A DNA stretch of 64,000 nt from Caccovivens sp964594865 (lineage in GTDB: Bacteria; Bacillota; Clostridia; Christensenellales; UBA1242), in NCBI GenBank assembly GCA_964594865.1, contig CAZQMZ010000003.1, positions 1 to 64,000 on the forward strand, in the 5' to 3' direction. The notes beneath the pieces were generated by a model, which worked only from the letters and a program-made list of their open reading frames with translations, was not told the DNA's origin and ran no database searches. Of the stretch, positions 14,349-22,786 are shown piece by piece; the stretch's first letter is position 1, and each line of letters opens with the position of its first letter. The translations under genes were made by a program, and so were the position numbers.

Positions 14349-15638
14349 TCAAACCGCTTCTTTTTCTTCCTTACTTTCAGTGTCTCTCTTGAGCAAAATC
14401 GGCTCTACACCTTTTTCAATGAAGTCGCGCGTGATGATGATTTTTCCGTATACTTTCGGGTCAGGAAGATCAAACATAAGTTCAAGCATTTTGTTTTCCA
14501 TGATTGTTCGAATTCCGCGTGCCCCTGTTTTGAGATCAATTGCTTGTTTTGAAACATAGGCAATGGCATCTTCATCAAACTCCAACTCAAAGCCATCGAT
14601 GCGGAAGAGTTCTTTATATTGTTTGATAAGTGAATTTTTTGGCTCAACAAGAATTTTTTGAAGCGCCTTGTCATCCAATTCGTCCAAGCCTGTGACGATT
14701 GGAAGTCTGCCCACAAATTCAGGAATTAAGCCAAACTTGATGAGATCGTCTGGCTGAACATCTTTGGCATAATTGATTTTCGCCCTTTCATCTTTCGTTT
14801 TTATGTTGGCATTGAAACCAATAGATGATGCTGACAGACGCTTGTGAATGATGTCATCCAACCCAACAAAAGCACCGCCACAGATGAACAAAATGTTGGT
14901 TGTGTCGATTTGAAGCATCTCTTGATGCGGATGCTTTCTTCCGCCCTGTGGTGGAACGCTGGCAATCGTGCTTTCAATAATTTTGAGAAGAGCTTGCTGA
15001 ACACCCTCTCCACCAACATCACGCGTGAGAGAACGATTTTCGCTCTTACGTGCAATTTTGTCTATTTCGTCAATATAAATTATTCCGCGTTGAGCTCTTT
15101 CGATGTCATAGTCCGCATTTTGAATGAGTTTCAAAAGCACATTTTCAACATCTTCACCAACATAGCCGGCTTCTGTCAACGTTGTGGCATCAGCGCAAGC
15201 AAAAGGGACATCCAAAACTTTGGCAAGAGTTCGCACAAGCAAAGTTTTTCCGGAACCTGTTGGTCCAATCATAAGCACATTGCTTTTTTCAAGTTCAAGC
15301 AAATTCTTATCATTCTTGTTTTTCTTTGCATTGATTTTGTTGTGATAGTTATAATTTATCCTTTTATAATGGTTGAACACAGCAACAGAAAGCACCTTTT
15401 TTGCCTGCTCTTGCCCAATAACATAATTATCCAGCGCCTTTTTGATGTCTTTTGGCGATGGAATGACAAGGTCTTTGAAGACTTTAACCTTCAAGCTCTC
15501 TTCTTTGATTATGTCAGCACAAACTCGCACACAGTCGTCACAAATGAAAGAGTCACCATTTGGGCTTGCAATCAATTTTTTCGCTGCCTTTTGTGGACGT
15601 CCACAAAAAGAACAAGAACACATTTCAATATCTTTCAT
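14349..15638 (-). CDS. clpX: ATP-dependent Clp protease ATP-binding subunit ClpX
   Basis: Unfoldase of ClpXP. 429 residues. N-terminal zinc-binding domain CSFCGRP...CDDCVRVC (about 8-40), Walker A GPTGSGKT (about 124-131), pore loop GYVGEDVE, Walker B IIYIDEIDK, RKHPHQEM (the RKH loop region), the VGRLPIV segment with the arginine finger, the ClpP-binding loop near IGF, and GARGIRTIMEN at the C-terminal end. Last gene of tig-clpP-clpX, the usual Firmicutes order (lon does not follow here). Confidence 0.97.
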   Translation of the reverse strand: MKDIEMCSCSFCGRPQKAAKKLIASPNGDSFICDDCVRVCADIIKEESLKVKVFKDLVIPSPKDIKKALDNYVIGQEQAKKVLSVAVFNHYKRINYNYHNKINAKKNKNDKNLLELEKSNVLMIGPTGSGKTLLVRTLAKVLDVPFACADATTLTEAGYVGEDVENVLLKLIQNADYDIERAQRGIIYIDEIDKIARKSENRSLTRDVGGEGVQQALLKIIESTIASVPPQGGRKHPHQEMLQIDTTNILFICGGAFVGLDDIIHKRLSASSIGFNANIKTKDERAKINYAKDVQPDDLIKFGLIPEFVGRLPIVTGLDELDDKALQKILVEPKNSLIKQYKELFRIDGFELEFDEDAIAYVSKQAIDLKTGARGIRTIMENKMLELMFDLPDPKVYGKIIITRDFIEKGVEPILLKRDTESKEEKEAV

Positions 15639-15666
15639 TTCAACCTCGATGATTCATATTCGACTT

Positions 15667-16263
15667 TTAATCTTTCTTTTTTGTCTTTCTCGTCACAAAA
15701 ATATTGTCAATCAAACCATATTTTTTTGCTTCTTCGGCTGACATATAGTTGTCGCGATCAGTGTCTTTTTCAATTTCTTCCAAACTTTTGCCGGTGTTTG
15801 CACTCAAAATTTGATTGAGCATATTTTTGATTTTTTTCATATGTTTGGCTTGAATTTCAATGTCGCTTGCTTGCCCTTGAGTTCCGCCAAGCGGTTGGTG
15901 AATCATAATTTCACTGTTTGGCAAAGCAAAACGTTTGCCTTTCGCTCCACTTGAAAGAAGGAAGGCGCCCATGGATGCCGCCATGCCGATGCAGATTGTC
16001 GAAACGTCGCATTTGATATAGTTCATTGTGTCATAGATGGCAATTCCAGCACTTACAGAACCGCCCGGACTGTTGATATAAAGATATATGTCCTTATCCG
16101 GATTTTTTCCTTCCAAATAAATGAGTTGAGCGATGACAACATTTGCCGATGCGTCATTGATTTCTCCTGTCAAAAAAACAATTCTGTCTTCCAAAAGTCT
16201 GGAATAGATGTCATAAGACCTTTCACTTCCGCCTGTCTGATCGATAACCATTGGAATCATCAT
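15667..16263 (-). CDS. clpP: ATP-dependent Clp protease proteolytic subunit ClpP
   Basis: Serine peptidase, 198 residues. Catalytic Ser in GMAASMGAFLL, His in MIHQPLGG and Asp in DTDRDNYMSAEEA are all present. The N-terminus IPMVIDQTGGSERSYDIYSRLL is typical. Start ATG 16263 has GGAGGG 7 nt upstream; a second ATG follows at once. Between tig and clpX. Confidence 0.97.
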   Translation of the reverse strand: MMIPMVIDQTGGSERSYDIYSRLLEDRIVFLTGEINDASANVVIAQLIYLEGKNPDKDIYLYINSPGGSVSAGIAIYDTMNYIKCDVSTICIGMAASMGAFLLSSGAKGKRFALPNSEIMIHQPLGGTQGQASDIEIQAKHMKKIKNMLNQILSANTGKSLEEIEKDTDRDNYMSAEEAKKYGLIDNIFVTRKTKKKD

Positions 16264-16320
16264 ATCAAAACCCTCCTTTTTAGACCTAGAAATTTCTCAT
16301 ATAATAATATTATGCCAAAA

Positions 16321-17577
16321 TCAGTCTTCTTTAACAAGCTTAATTTTGTTGTTTTCACGCAAAAATTTGTTGAATTTTTGTAAAATCAATTCGTTTTCTT
16401 TGGAAACTTTATCTCTTTCATCCGTGATATCTTTTGTTGCTTCTTCAATTTCCGCTGGTGTTGGTTGCAAATTGTTTTCATCGACAATCTTTCGCACAAT
16501 ATAGCGGAATTTGATTGATTTGATTGCTCTTTCTCTCAACTTTTGAGCATATTCATCCACAGTGTTGCAGTTGAGATATTTTATATAGTCCTCCAAACTC
16601 ATGTGATATGCTTCCAAAGATGATTTGAGAGTTTGCAAGTCATATTGAACATTGTTTTCAATCATCACTTCTGGAATTTCAATCTTTGTGTTGTTGATTA
16701 TGCAATCACGAATGTTATATTCAAATTCTTCTTCTTGTTCTTTTTTCTTCATAGTTTGAATATGAGCAGTTATTCCTTTTCTATACTCATCAACTGTTTC
16801 ATATTCTGTCGTATCAGCAACAAATTTGTCGTCAAAATCTGGAAGATGTTTTTCTCTAACTTCCTTGATGTCAACTTTGAAAGTTGCCTTTTTGTTTTGA
16901 TATTCTTCTGCATAATAGTCTTTCGGGAATGTGACATTCACGTCCACTTTTTCGCCAGCTTTGTGACCAATGAGTTGTTCTTCAAAATTGTCAATGAAAG
17001 AGTGAGAGCCAATGTCAAGGCTATATCCCTGTGCTGAACCGCCCGGAAACTCAACATTGTCGATGAAACCCATGAAGTCAATCATCACATTGTCGCCATC
17101 CTTGATTTCTCTTTCCACTTTTTCAAATTTTGCGTTGTTTTCAAGAAGGTTTTTGATGTGTATTTGCACTTCATTTTCTGAAACTTCATCAGAATGAACT
17201 TCGATTGTCAAACCTTTATATTGCCCCATTTCAAAATTTGGAACGACCTCAAACATAATTTTCATTTTGAGTCCGTCTTTCAAAGTGAAACTCTCAAACT
17301 GTGTCGTTGGCATGGCAACTGGTTCAAGATTGGAATCTTTATAAAGCACTTCATCCATTGTTTTTTGGAAAAAATAGTTGACTGTGTCTTCAAAGAACAC
17401 GCTGTCACCATATGTCTTTTCAATCACCTTTCGTGGTGCGTGACCTTTTCGAAAACCAACGACATCATATTTTCCTTTTTCTTTTTCATAGGTTTTCTCA
17501 ACGCCTTCTTCCCATTCGGATGCAGGAATTGTAAGTTCAATCTCGACTTTTGTGCCATCTTGTTTTATTTTATACAT
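16321..17577 (-). CDS. tig: Trigger factor
   Basis: Ribosome-associated chaperone and prolyl isomerase. About 418 residues. Ribosome-binding signature GFRKGHAPRKVIEKTYG in the N-terminal domain, FKBP-type domain around VMIDFMGFIDNVEFPGGSAQ, and the helical C-terminal arms. I choose ATG 17577 (MYKIKQDG): GGAGG (17583-17587) lies 5 nt upstream; the in-frame TTG at 17589 falls within the ribosome binding site. First gene of the tig-clpP-clpX operon. Confidence 0.95.
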   Translation of the reverse strand: MYKIKQDGTKVEIELTIPASEWEEGVEKTYEKEKGKYDVVGFRKGHAPRKVIEKTYGDSVFFEDTVNYFFQKTMDEVLYKDSNLEPVAMPTTQFESFTLKDGLKMKIMFEVVPNFEMGQYKGLTIEVHSDEVSENEVQIHIKNLLENNAKFEKVEREIKDGDNVMIDFMGFIDNVEFPGGSAQGYSLDIGSHSFIDNFEEQLIGHKAGEKVDVNVTFPKDYYAEEYQNKKATFKVDIKEVREKHLPDFDDKFVADTTEYETVDEYRKGITAHIQTMKKKEQEEEFEYNIRDCIINNTKIEIPEVMIENNVQYDLQTLKSSLEAYHMSLEDYIKYLNCNTVDEYAQKLRERAIKSIKFRYIVRKIVDENNLQPTPAEIEEATKDITDERDKVSKENELILQKFNKFLRENNKIKLVKED

Positions 17578-17610
17578 AAATACCTCCAAAATTAACGTTA
17601 TGACTGAAAG

Positions 17611-17639
17611 ATTTTAGCACAAATTTTTTTAAAATGCAA
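17611..17639 (-). promoter_or_regulatory. Promoter of tig-clpP-clpX
   Basis: TTGCAT (17639-17634), 17-bp spacer, TAAAAT (17616-17611) on the minus strand. No CIRCE or CtsR heptad repeat was seen nearby. Confidence 0.65.
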
Positions 17640-17749
17640 CAAATATTGACAGAAATTTAGTTTGATTTATCTTTTCAGCAAATTTACCATTGCCAACCTA
17701 TACTCCAAAGTAAATGTTCGACAAAAATAAACTTAATCTTCAAAATCGT

Positions 17750-17778
17750 TTGATTTTTTGCGAATAGTTTGATATAAT
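17750..17778 (+). promoter_or_regulatory. Promoter giving a leaderless recombinase mRNA
   Basis: TTGATT (17750-17755), 17-bp spacer, TATAAT (17773-17778), then TCAAGT and ATG at 17785. The start site would fall on the start codon. Confidence 0.7.
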
Positions 17779-17784
17779 TCAAGT

Positions 17785-18828
17785 ATGAAAAATTTGTCAT
17801 ACTATGAAAAACGCGATTTGAAAAATATGCAAAAAATCGGAAATTATCTCTCCACACTTCCAGATTTTTGCTATGATTTCTTCACAGGAATTGAAAATAA
17901 CACATCTTCACTGACAAGGCTCAACTATGCCATGGATTTGTGCATTTTCTTTGATTATTTGGAAAAGTTTGTTTTAAAGAAGCCAAAAATGCAAATCACT
18001 TTGGAAGATTTGGACGGCCTGCAGGCACGCAATATTGAAAACTATCTTTCTTATCTCTCTTATTATGACAACAACGGAAAATTGGTCAGAAACACCGAAC
18101 GCGGAAAGGCAAGAAAATTGGCAAGTGTTCGAAGTTTTTTCAAATATTATTTTGATCATGATATGCTCAAAAGCAACGTGGCAAGCAAAATCAAAACGCC
18201 AAAACTTCACAGCAAGGAAATCATACGCCTTGAAAAAGATGAAGTCAATCGAATGCTTGACGCTGTTTCCTCGCCGACAAGTTTCACCGAAAGACAAAAA
18301 CACTATAACAAAAACACGCAAGAGCGTGACAATGCCATTGTCACATTGTTTTTAGGAACAGGAATTCGTATTTCCGAACTTGTCGGACTGAATGTTGAGG
18401 ACTTTGATTTCTCTCAAGACGCTTTCAAAGTGACCCGAAAAGGCGGAAATCAAGCCATCCTATACTTTCCACTGGAAGTCAAACAAGCCTTGCAAAAGTG
18501 GCTGGAAAAAAGAAAGACCCTTCCACTTGATGAAAACGAGCATGCCATGTTTGTATCGTTGCAAAACAAGCGAATTTGCACGCGAGCAGTTGAAAATCTT
18601 GTCAAGAAATTTGCCAAAGAAGGAAGCCCACTCAAAAAGATTTCTCCCCACAAATTGCGCTCCACATTTGGCACAAATCTATATCGCGAAACAAAAGACA
18701 TATACATCGTCGCCGATGTGTTGGGACACAAAGACGTCAACACCACCAAGCGCCACTATGCTGCAATAAGCGAAGATATGCGCAAAGCGGTTGCTGAAAA
18801 AGTGAAAATCATTCGCAAAACAGATTAA
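17785..18828 (+). CDS. Tyrosine recombinase, XerC/XerD-like
   Basis: Site-specific recombinase of 347 residues. N-terminal SAM-like core-binding domain (about 15-135), C-terminal catalytic domain with the Arg in GTGIRISEL, Lys in the beta hairpin TRKGGN, HKLR, LGHKDV and the tyrosine of RHYA, so all catalytic residues are present. The HxLRHT motif of most Xer proteins reads HKLRST here. No phage or transposon genes flank it, so chromosome-dimer resolution is more likely than element excision. Start ATG 17785 has no Shine-Dalgarno sequence and lies 6 nt after TATAAT. Confidence 0.85.
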   Translation: MKNLSYYEKRDLKNMQKIGNYLSTLPDFCYDFFTGIENNTSSLTRLNYAMDLCIFFDYLEKFVLKKPKMQITLEDLDGLQARNIENYLSYLSYYDNNGKLVRNTERGKARKLASVRSFFKYYFDHDMLKSNVASKIKTPKLHSKEIIRLEKDEVNRMLDAVSSPTSFTERQKHYNKNTQERDNAIVTLFLGTGIRISELVGLNVEDFDFSQDAFKVTRKGGNQAILYFPLEVKQALQKWLEKRKTLPLDENEHAMFVSLQNKRICTRAVENLVKKFAKEGSPLKKISPHKLRSTFGTNLYRETKDIYIVADVLGHKDVNTTKRHYAAISEDMRKAVAEKVKIIRKTD

Positions 18829-18831
18829 ATA

Positions 18832-18882
18832 AATATGGTGTAGTATGCATTGCGTAATACACCATATTTTGTGTTATGCAAT
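18832..18882. repeat. Dispersed palindromic repeat, copy C; bidirectional terminator
   Basis: AATATGGTGTA (18832-18842) and TACACCATATT (18858-18868) are perfect 11-bp arms, followed by TTTGTGTTATGCA. It sits between the convergent recombinase and spoIVB genes, where it can end both transcripts. Confidence 0.75.
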
Positions 18883-20049
18883 CATCCAATCGACATAAAC
18901 TCCATATCCTTTTGTTGGATCATTCAAGAAAACATGAGTCACCGCGCCAATGATTTTTCCATCTTGCATGATTGGAGAACCGCTCATCCCTTGCACAATC
19001 CCGCCGGTCAATTCCAAAAGTCGTTTGTCCTTAACTCGAAAAACGATGCTTTTGTCATCTGCGGATTTTTGATAACTCGTCTTGATGATTTCAATATCAT
19101 ATTCTTCTCTGATTCCGCTTATTGTGGAAACAATTTTGGCATCTCCCATTTTCACGCTCAATCTTCCACCCAACTTTGCCGTGACATTTTCGTCAACAAG
19201 CCCAGTGACATCGCTTAAAACACCACTTATTCCAAATTTGCTGTTGCTCTCAATCTCACCCTTACTTTTCGAACTTGAAAGGAAGACACATTTCAACTGC
19301 CCCGGATCATTTTTCTTTCCTTTCTCAATCCCAATCAAATTGCAACCATAGACATTGCCATTTTCGACAGGAATAATGTTTCCACTACTTGCTTCTGTGA
19401 TTGGATGTCCAAGCGCACCAAATTCCAATGTTTGTTTATTGACAAAAGTCAAAGTCCCCACGCCTGTTATGTCGTCTTTCACCCACAATCCAAGTTTCAA
19501 ATTTCCGCTTTCATCATAGGTTGTTTTGAGAATGGTTTTGAAAGTCTTGTTCTTGCGCAAAAATTCCACTTCTGTTTCGTCTGAATTTTCTTCCAAAAGA
19601 CTTTGGACGTCCTCCCAATCCTCCACTTCGTTGCCGTTTATTCGAATGATAATGTCGCCTTCTTTCAGTGTTCCGCTTTCATCACTGACAACAATCGCAC
19701 CGTCGGTGTTTATGGCAAGCCCAATTGGCACACCGCCGACATAATATTCTTCATCGCCGGAAAGAACAACAGCCACGCGTTTGATTGGAATCAAGCCAAA
19801 CAATTTAAAGACAATTTCGTTTTGTTTTGCCTTTTGCCCGTCGACAACATTTTCTTTTTCCACAAGTTGTGAGGTGATAAAACTGCCAAATTTATGCGTC
19901 TGATTGACATTTTCCACATCCGAATAATCTGCCAAAAATCCCCCTTCCAAAGAATAGAGATCTCGAAGCGGAAGAACTATGGAAAAACTGAACAGAAAGA
20001 CAAAAAAGAATACAACCAAACAAAGACAACTTTTGTAATTTTTTCTCAT
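18874..20049 (-). CDS. spoIVB: Sporulation peptidase SpoIVB (S55)
   Basis: Signalling serine protease that the forespore secretes into the intermembrane space to trigger pro-sigma-K processing. 391 residues. N-terminal signal anchor (LCLVVFFFVFLFSFSIVLPL), PDZ domain around GVPIGLAINTDGAIVV to LRKNKTF (about 105-175), and the S55 peptidase domain with His in FGALGHPIT and Ser in QGMSGSPIMQ. The sigK gene is also in this window. Promoter-like TTGACA-16-TATAAC at 20073-20100; a forespore sigma promoter was not convincingly found. Confidence 0.93.
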   Translation of the reverse strand: MRKNYKSCLCLVVFFFVFLFSFSIVLPLRDLYSLEGGFLADYSDVENVNQTHKFGSFITSQLVEKENVVDGQKAKQNEIVFKLFGLIPIKRVAVVLSGDEEYYVGGVPIGLAINTDGAIVVSDESGTLKEGDIIIRINGNEVEDWEDVQSLLEENSDETEVEFLRKNKTFKTILKTTYDESGNLKLGLWVKDDITGVGTLTFVNKQTLEFGALGHPITEASSGNIIPVENGNVYGCNLIGIEKGKKNDPGQLKCVFLSSSKSKGEIESNSKFGISGVLSDVTGLVDENVTAKLGGRLSVKMGDAKIVSTISGIREEYDIEIIKTSYQKSADDKSIVFRVKDKRLLELTGGIVQGMSGSPIMQDGKIIGAVTHVFLNDPTKGYGVYVDWMIA

Positions 20050-20072
20050 ACACCTTAGTTTCTGTAATTTTG

Positions 20073-20100
20073 GTTATATTATGCAAATTCAAACTGTCAA
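20073..20100 (-). promoter_or_regulatory. Possible promoter of spoIVB
   Basis: TTGACA (20100-20095), 16-bp spacer, TATAAC (20078-20073) on the minus strand. In related bacteria spoIVB is read by forespore sigma factors, so this vegetative-type match should be treated with care. Confidence 0.4.
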
Positions 20101-20160
20101 AGCAAAAATTAAAGAAGAGATAACAATTCCTTTCTTTTTTTTCTATGATTGCTCCTTCAA

Positions 20161-20796
20161 TCAAATTCTCTTGTCATTTTTCAAAAGAAAGCCATATTTT
20201 TGCAGTTCTTTGCGATAGGCTTTATAGTTTGGACAAATCTTTTTCACGTCCGCCCAAAACTTTGGTTTGTGGTTCATATGCAAACTGTGACAAAGCTCAT
20301 GTGCAACGACATATTCCGCCAAATGCTGTGGCAAAATGAGAAGTTTCCAATTCAATTTCATCACTCCGCCCGAGTTGTAACTTCCCCAAATTCTAGTGGA
20401 ACTTGTCGGCTTGATTTCGTTGAACTTCAAACCTGTATGTGCTGAGATTTGATTTGCAATGTCAACCAACTTGTCAAAATGAGAAAGATAGAATTTTTCA
20501 ATTGTTTTTCTTTTTTTGGTTTGTGGTTGCTTGTCAAAATCCAAGGAAAGTTCATCGACAGACACAAACTGCTTGCCGTCAAGATAGATAAACTTATCCA
20601 AATCAAAACTCATAGAAAATTGTTTGTTTGCCGAAATTTTTTCCGCTATTTTGTTCAACCAATTCTTTTTGTTTTCAATAAATTTTATAATCTTTTCATC
20701 ACTCAAATTCTTTGGTGCCTTCAAAATTGCCCTGTCATCACTCACAACTTTCAACACCATAGTTTTTCTTTTCTCTTTGATTATTTCAACTTCCAT
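20161..20796 (-). CDS. YgjP/DUF45-type metal-dependent hydrolase
   Basis: 211 residues, soluble. Zinc-peptidase-like motif HELCHSLHMNHKPKFW gives HExxH plus the downstream His; the N-terminal part is a beta-rich segment followed by IENKKNWLNKIAEKI, and RIWGSYNSGGVMKLNW is typical of DUF45. The family includes E. coli YgjP; substrates in Firmicutes are not known to me. Single gene. A perfect 16-bp palindrome (20831-20846) and repeat copy D lie upstream. Confidence 0.85.
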   Translation of the reverse strand: MEVEIIKEKRKTMVLKVVSDDRAILKAPKNLSDEKIIKFIENKKNWLNKIAEKISANKQFSMSFDLDKFIYLDGKQFVSVDELSLDFDKQPQTKKRKTIEKFYLSHFDKLVDIANQISAHTGLKFNEIKPTSSTRIWGSYNSGGVMKLNWKLLILPQHLAEYVVAHELCHSLHMNHKPKFWADVKKICPNYKAYRKELQKYGFLLKNDKRI

Positions 20797-20830
20797 ACGC
20801 CTATTATATCACAAAGAAAAGAAGTTTCAA

Positions 20831-20846
20831 AATGTTTATAAACATT
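20831..20846. repeat. Perfect 16-bp palindrome AATGTTTATAAACATT
   Basis: Eight-base arms without a spacer, 35 bp before the DUF45 gene start. Could be an operator. Confidence 0.5.
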
Positions 20847-20865
20847 TTCAATTTTCATGTGATAT

Positions 20866-20956
20866 TTGCATAACACCACAATATGTTGTATAAAACTTTG
20901 CATATCACACGTCATATTGTTGTGATATGCAATTTAAAAAAAGTTTGCATAACACC
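20866..20956. repeat. Dispersed palindromic repeat, copy D (complex)
   Basis: A half unit TTGCATAACACCACA (20866-20880), a full palindrome with perfect 12-bp arms TTGCATATCACA/TGTGATATGCAA (20898-20909 and 20921-20932), and a further half unit TTGCATAACACC (20945-20956). Lies between two divergent genes, upstream of both. Confidence 0.7.
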
Positions 20957-20966
20957 TTAATTTTGT

Positions 20967-20996
20967 TTGACAAATGTTTTAAATATGTTATATCAT
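20967..20996 (+). promoter_or_regulatory. Promoter of the PadR-type membrane regulator gene
   Basis: TTGACA (20967-20972), 18-bp spacer, TATCAT (20991-20996). GGAGGG (21007-21012) precedes ATG 21016. Confidence 0.7.
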
Positions 20997-21015
20997 AAAA
21001 TAAATTGGAGGGTCT

Positions 21016-22632
21016 ATGGCATATAATGCAAACAAAGAAACTCAATATCTCATTCTTGACAGTCTTTCACATGGTGCAAAATATGGGCTTGAAGTGATTG
21101 AATATATCTCTCAAAAAACAAACGGTGCATACATCTTAAAGAAACCGACACTATATTCCTGCCTGTCCCGTATGGAGAAAAAGGGTCTTATTTCTTCTTC
21201 CTATTGGGGAGAAAGCGACCTTGGCGGAAAAAGACATTATTTCAACGTAACAAATTCTGGAAAACAGCTTTTGGAAGAACTTTCAAAGGAATATGCCAAC
21301 AGCACCTTCACAAGTGTTATGGAAGAAGTTGAACCAAAGACAGAAAACACGTCAAGCACTCCACTTTTCCTTCAACAAGACAACATTTTTGATATGGTCA
21401 AAGAAGAAAAAACAGCAACGACGGTCAAAGAAAGCAAACAAGAAGACCAAACTTTAAACAATCAAATTGACTTCTTCTCATTTCAAAAACAAAAAGATGA
21501 AGAAACTCGCGAAGAACCTACTGTTGAAAAGAACGAAGAGAAGATGCAATATTATCAATCAATTTTGGAACAAACTCCTCAAAACAACGCAAGATTTTTG
21601 GATGAAAGCGAAAGGCTCAGTTTTGCGCAAGAAGAACAGAACAAGCGCCTTTATGACACTTCGAGCGAACTGAAAAAATACCGCAAACGCAAAAGTTTTT
21701 CCGAAAATCAAATTGAAATGTCTGTTGTGTATGAAAATGAAGAAGATCAAGCAATTCAACGTCAACGCATAGAACAACTGAAAGCGTCAATGTTGGGTGC
21801 CCGTCAAAACCGCATTGAAGAAACAGAAAGATTTGATGAACTTCCAAAATATTACGAAGATCCAAAAGAAGAAGTTGTTGACGAACCTCAAGCCGACGAT
21901 GGCGTCTTCATCAACACCCGCGTCAGAGAAGTTCCAATTCAAAAGAAGATTACCCCTCCAAACATTGATGTTGAAATTGACGAAGACAAACTTCCTGCTC
22001 CAAAGCGAAACAGCAATCTTGAACCGACCTACAAAGATATGCTTTCCAAACTTTTTGAGAAGAAAAAGGAAGACAAGATCATCAAAGATGCTCCGCCACA
22101 GCCTCAAATCATGCAAGAAGAAGTTGACAGTTTTGTTGACTACAACTCTTTGAAGAGATATTATAAGACCCATGACATCGAGTTTAAGGAATATTCCAAA
22201 ACAAACATACAAAGAGAGCACAACACTAACTTTTTGAATTTCATAACCTCTGTCATTCTGCTCTGCTTGTCTGGAATTTCTTCTGCAATTTTGTTTGCCA
22301 TAATCAGTTTCACCGAAAAATTGAATGTCAGCACAAATTGGCTGTTTTACACAATTCCGCTTTTGTTTCTTGTTTATTGCATCTTCGCCTTCATTCGCAA
22401 CAAAGTGAGTATAAGTAAAAAAGCCACTCTGCTCTATAACGGATTTGTAAGTTGGGCAATCTTCATCCTTGGCGTCATTGTCGTGATTGTGATCAACGTC
22501 ATCGCCGGAATGCAGTTTGAAACAATGGGAGATTATCTCACTTCAACACTCACCCCAACTTTGGCACTTTTGATTGCTTTCCCAATAAATCACTATGTCA
22601 AAAAATTCTTGTATAGCAGATATTCAAAATAA
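21016..22632 (+). CDS. PadR-type winged-helix protein fused to a C-terminal membrane domain
   Basis: 538 residues in three parts. Residues 1-95 are a PadR-like winged helix (LILDSLSHGAKYGLEVIEYI, a Gly-Ala-Tyr turn, LYSCLSRMEKKGLISS, GGKRHYFNVTNSGKQLLEEL). Residues 100-400 are acidic, Gln/Glu/Lys-rich and probably disordered. From about 405 come four hydrophobic segments (ITSVILLCLSGISSAILFAI, WLFYTIPLLFLVYCIFAF, AIFILGVIVVIVINVIAG, LTPTLALLIAFPINHYV). This predicts a membrane-tethered DNA-binding regulator. PadR proteins are normally about 110-180 residues. The signal sensed and the targets are unknown. Single gene with its own promoter and terminator. Confidence 0.75.
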   Translation: MAYNANKETQYLILDSLSHGAKYGLEVIEYISQKTNGAYILKKPTLYSCLSRMEKKGLISSSYWGESDLGGKRHYFNVTNSGKQLLEELSKEYANSTFTSVMEEVEPKTENTSSTPLFLQQDNIFDMVKEEKTATTVKESKQEDQTLNNQIDFFSFQKQKDEETREEPTVEKNEEKMQYYQSILEQTPQNNARFLDESERLSFAQEEQNKRLYDTSSELKKYRKRKSFSENQIEMSVVYENEEDQAIQRQRIEQLKASMLGARQNRIEETERFDELPKYYEDPKEEVVDEPQADDGVFINTRVREVPIQKKITPPNIDVEIDEDKLPAPKRNSNLEPTYKDMLSKLFEKKKEDKIIKDAPPQPQIMQEEVDSFVDYNSLKRYYKTHDIEFKEYSKTNIQREHNTNFLNFITSVILLCLSGISSAILFAIISFTEKLNVSTNWLFYTIPLLFLVYCIFAFIRNKVSISKKATLLYNGFVSWAIFILGVIVVIVINVIAGMQFETMGDYLTSTLTPTLALLIAFPINHYVKKFLYSRYSK

Positions 22633-22689
22633 TAAAAAAATTTTAAAAATTTTTGCATAAGATTCAAAAATGTGTGCACAATAGAAATA

Positions 22690-22778
22690 AGTTAAGTCGT
22701 AAAAACAACTTAACTTAAAAACGAAAAGAGATGAATTGGTTCGTGAGGAACAAATAACACATCTCTTTTCTTTTTTTT
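22690..22778 (+). ncRNA. Candidate small RNA or structured 3' end with terminator
   Basis: Two hairpins: GTTAAGT/ACTTAAC (22691-22697 and 22708-22714), then perfect 11-bp arms GAAAAGAGATG/CATCTCTTTTC (22723-22733 and 22760-22770), which enclose a smaller GTTC/GAAC hairpin, and eight Ts. At the least this is the terminator of the PadR-type gene; the preceding hairpin could make it a stable processed RNA. A weak TTGCAT box lies about 30 nt before the first hairpin. Confidence 0.35.
22723..22778 (+). terminator. Bidirectional terminator between convergent genes
   Basis: 11-bp perfect stem (22723-22733 with 22760-22770) plus T8; A-rich on the other side. Confidence 0.88.
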
Positions 22779-22786
22779 ATTCAATT

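Noticed and set aside
17590..17784. CIRCE or CtsR operator in front of tig-clpP-clpX
   Set aside because: No TTAGCACTC inverted repeat and no GGTCAAA heptad repeat found; the nearby TTTAGCAC is a single chance word.
17785..18828. Integrase of a prophage or integrative element
   Set aside because: Neighbours are tig and spoIVB; no phage genes, no att-like repeats and no tRNA gene nearby.
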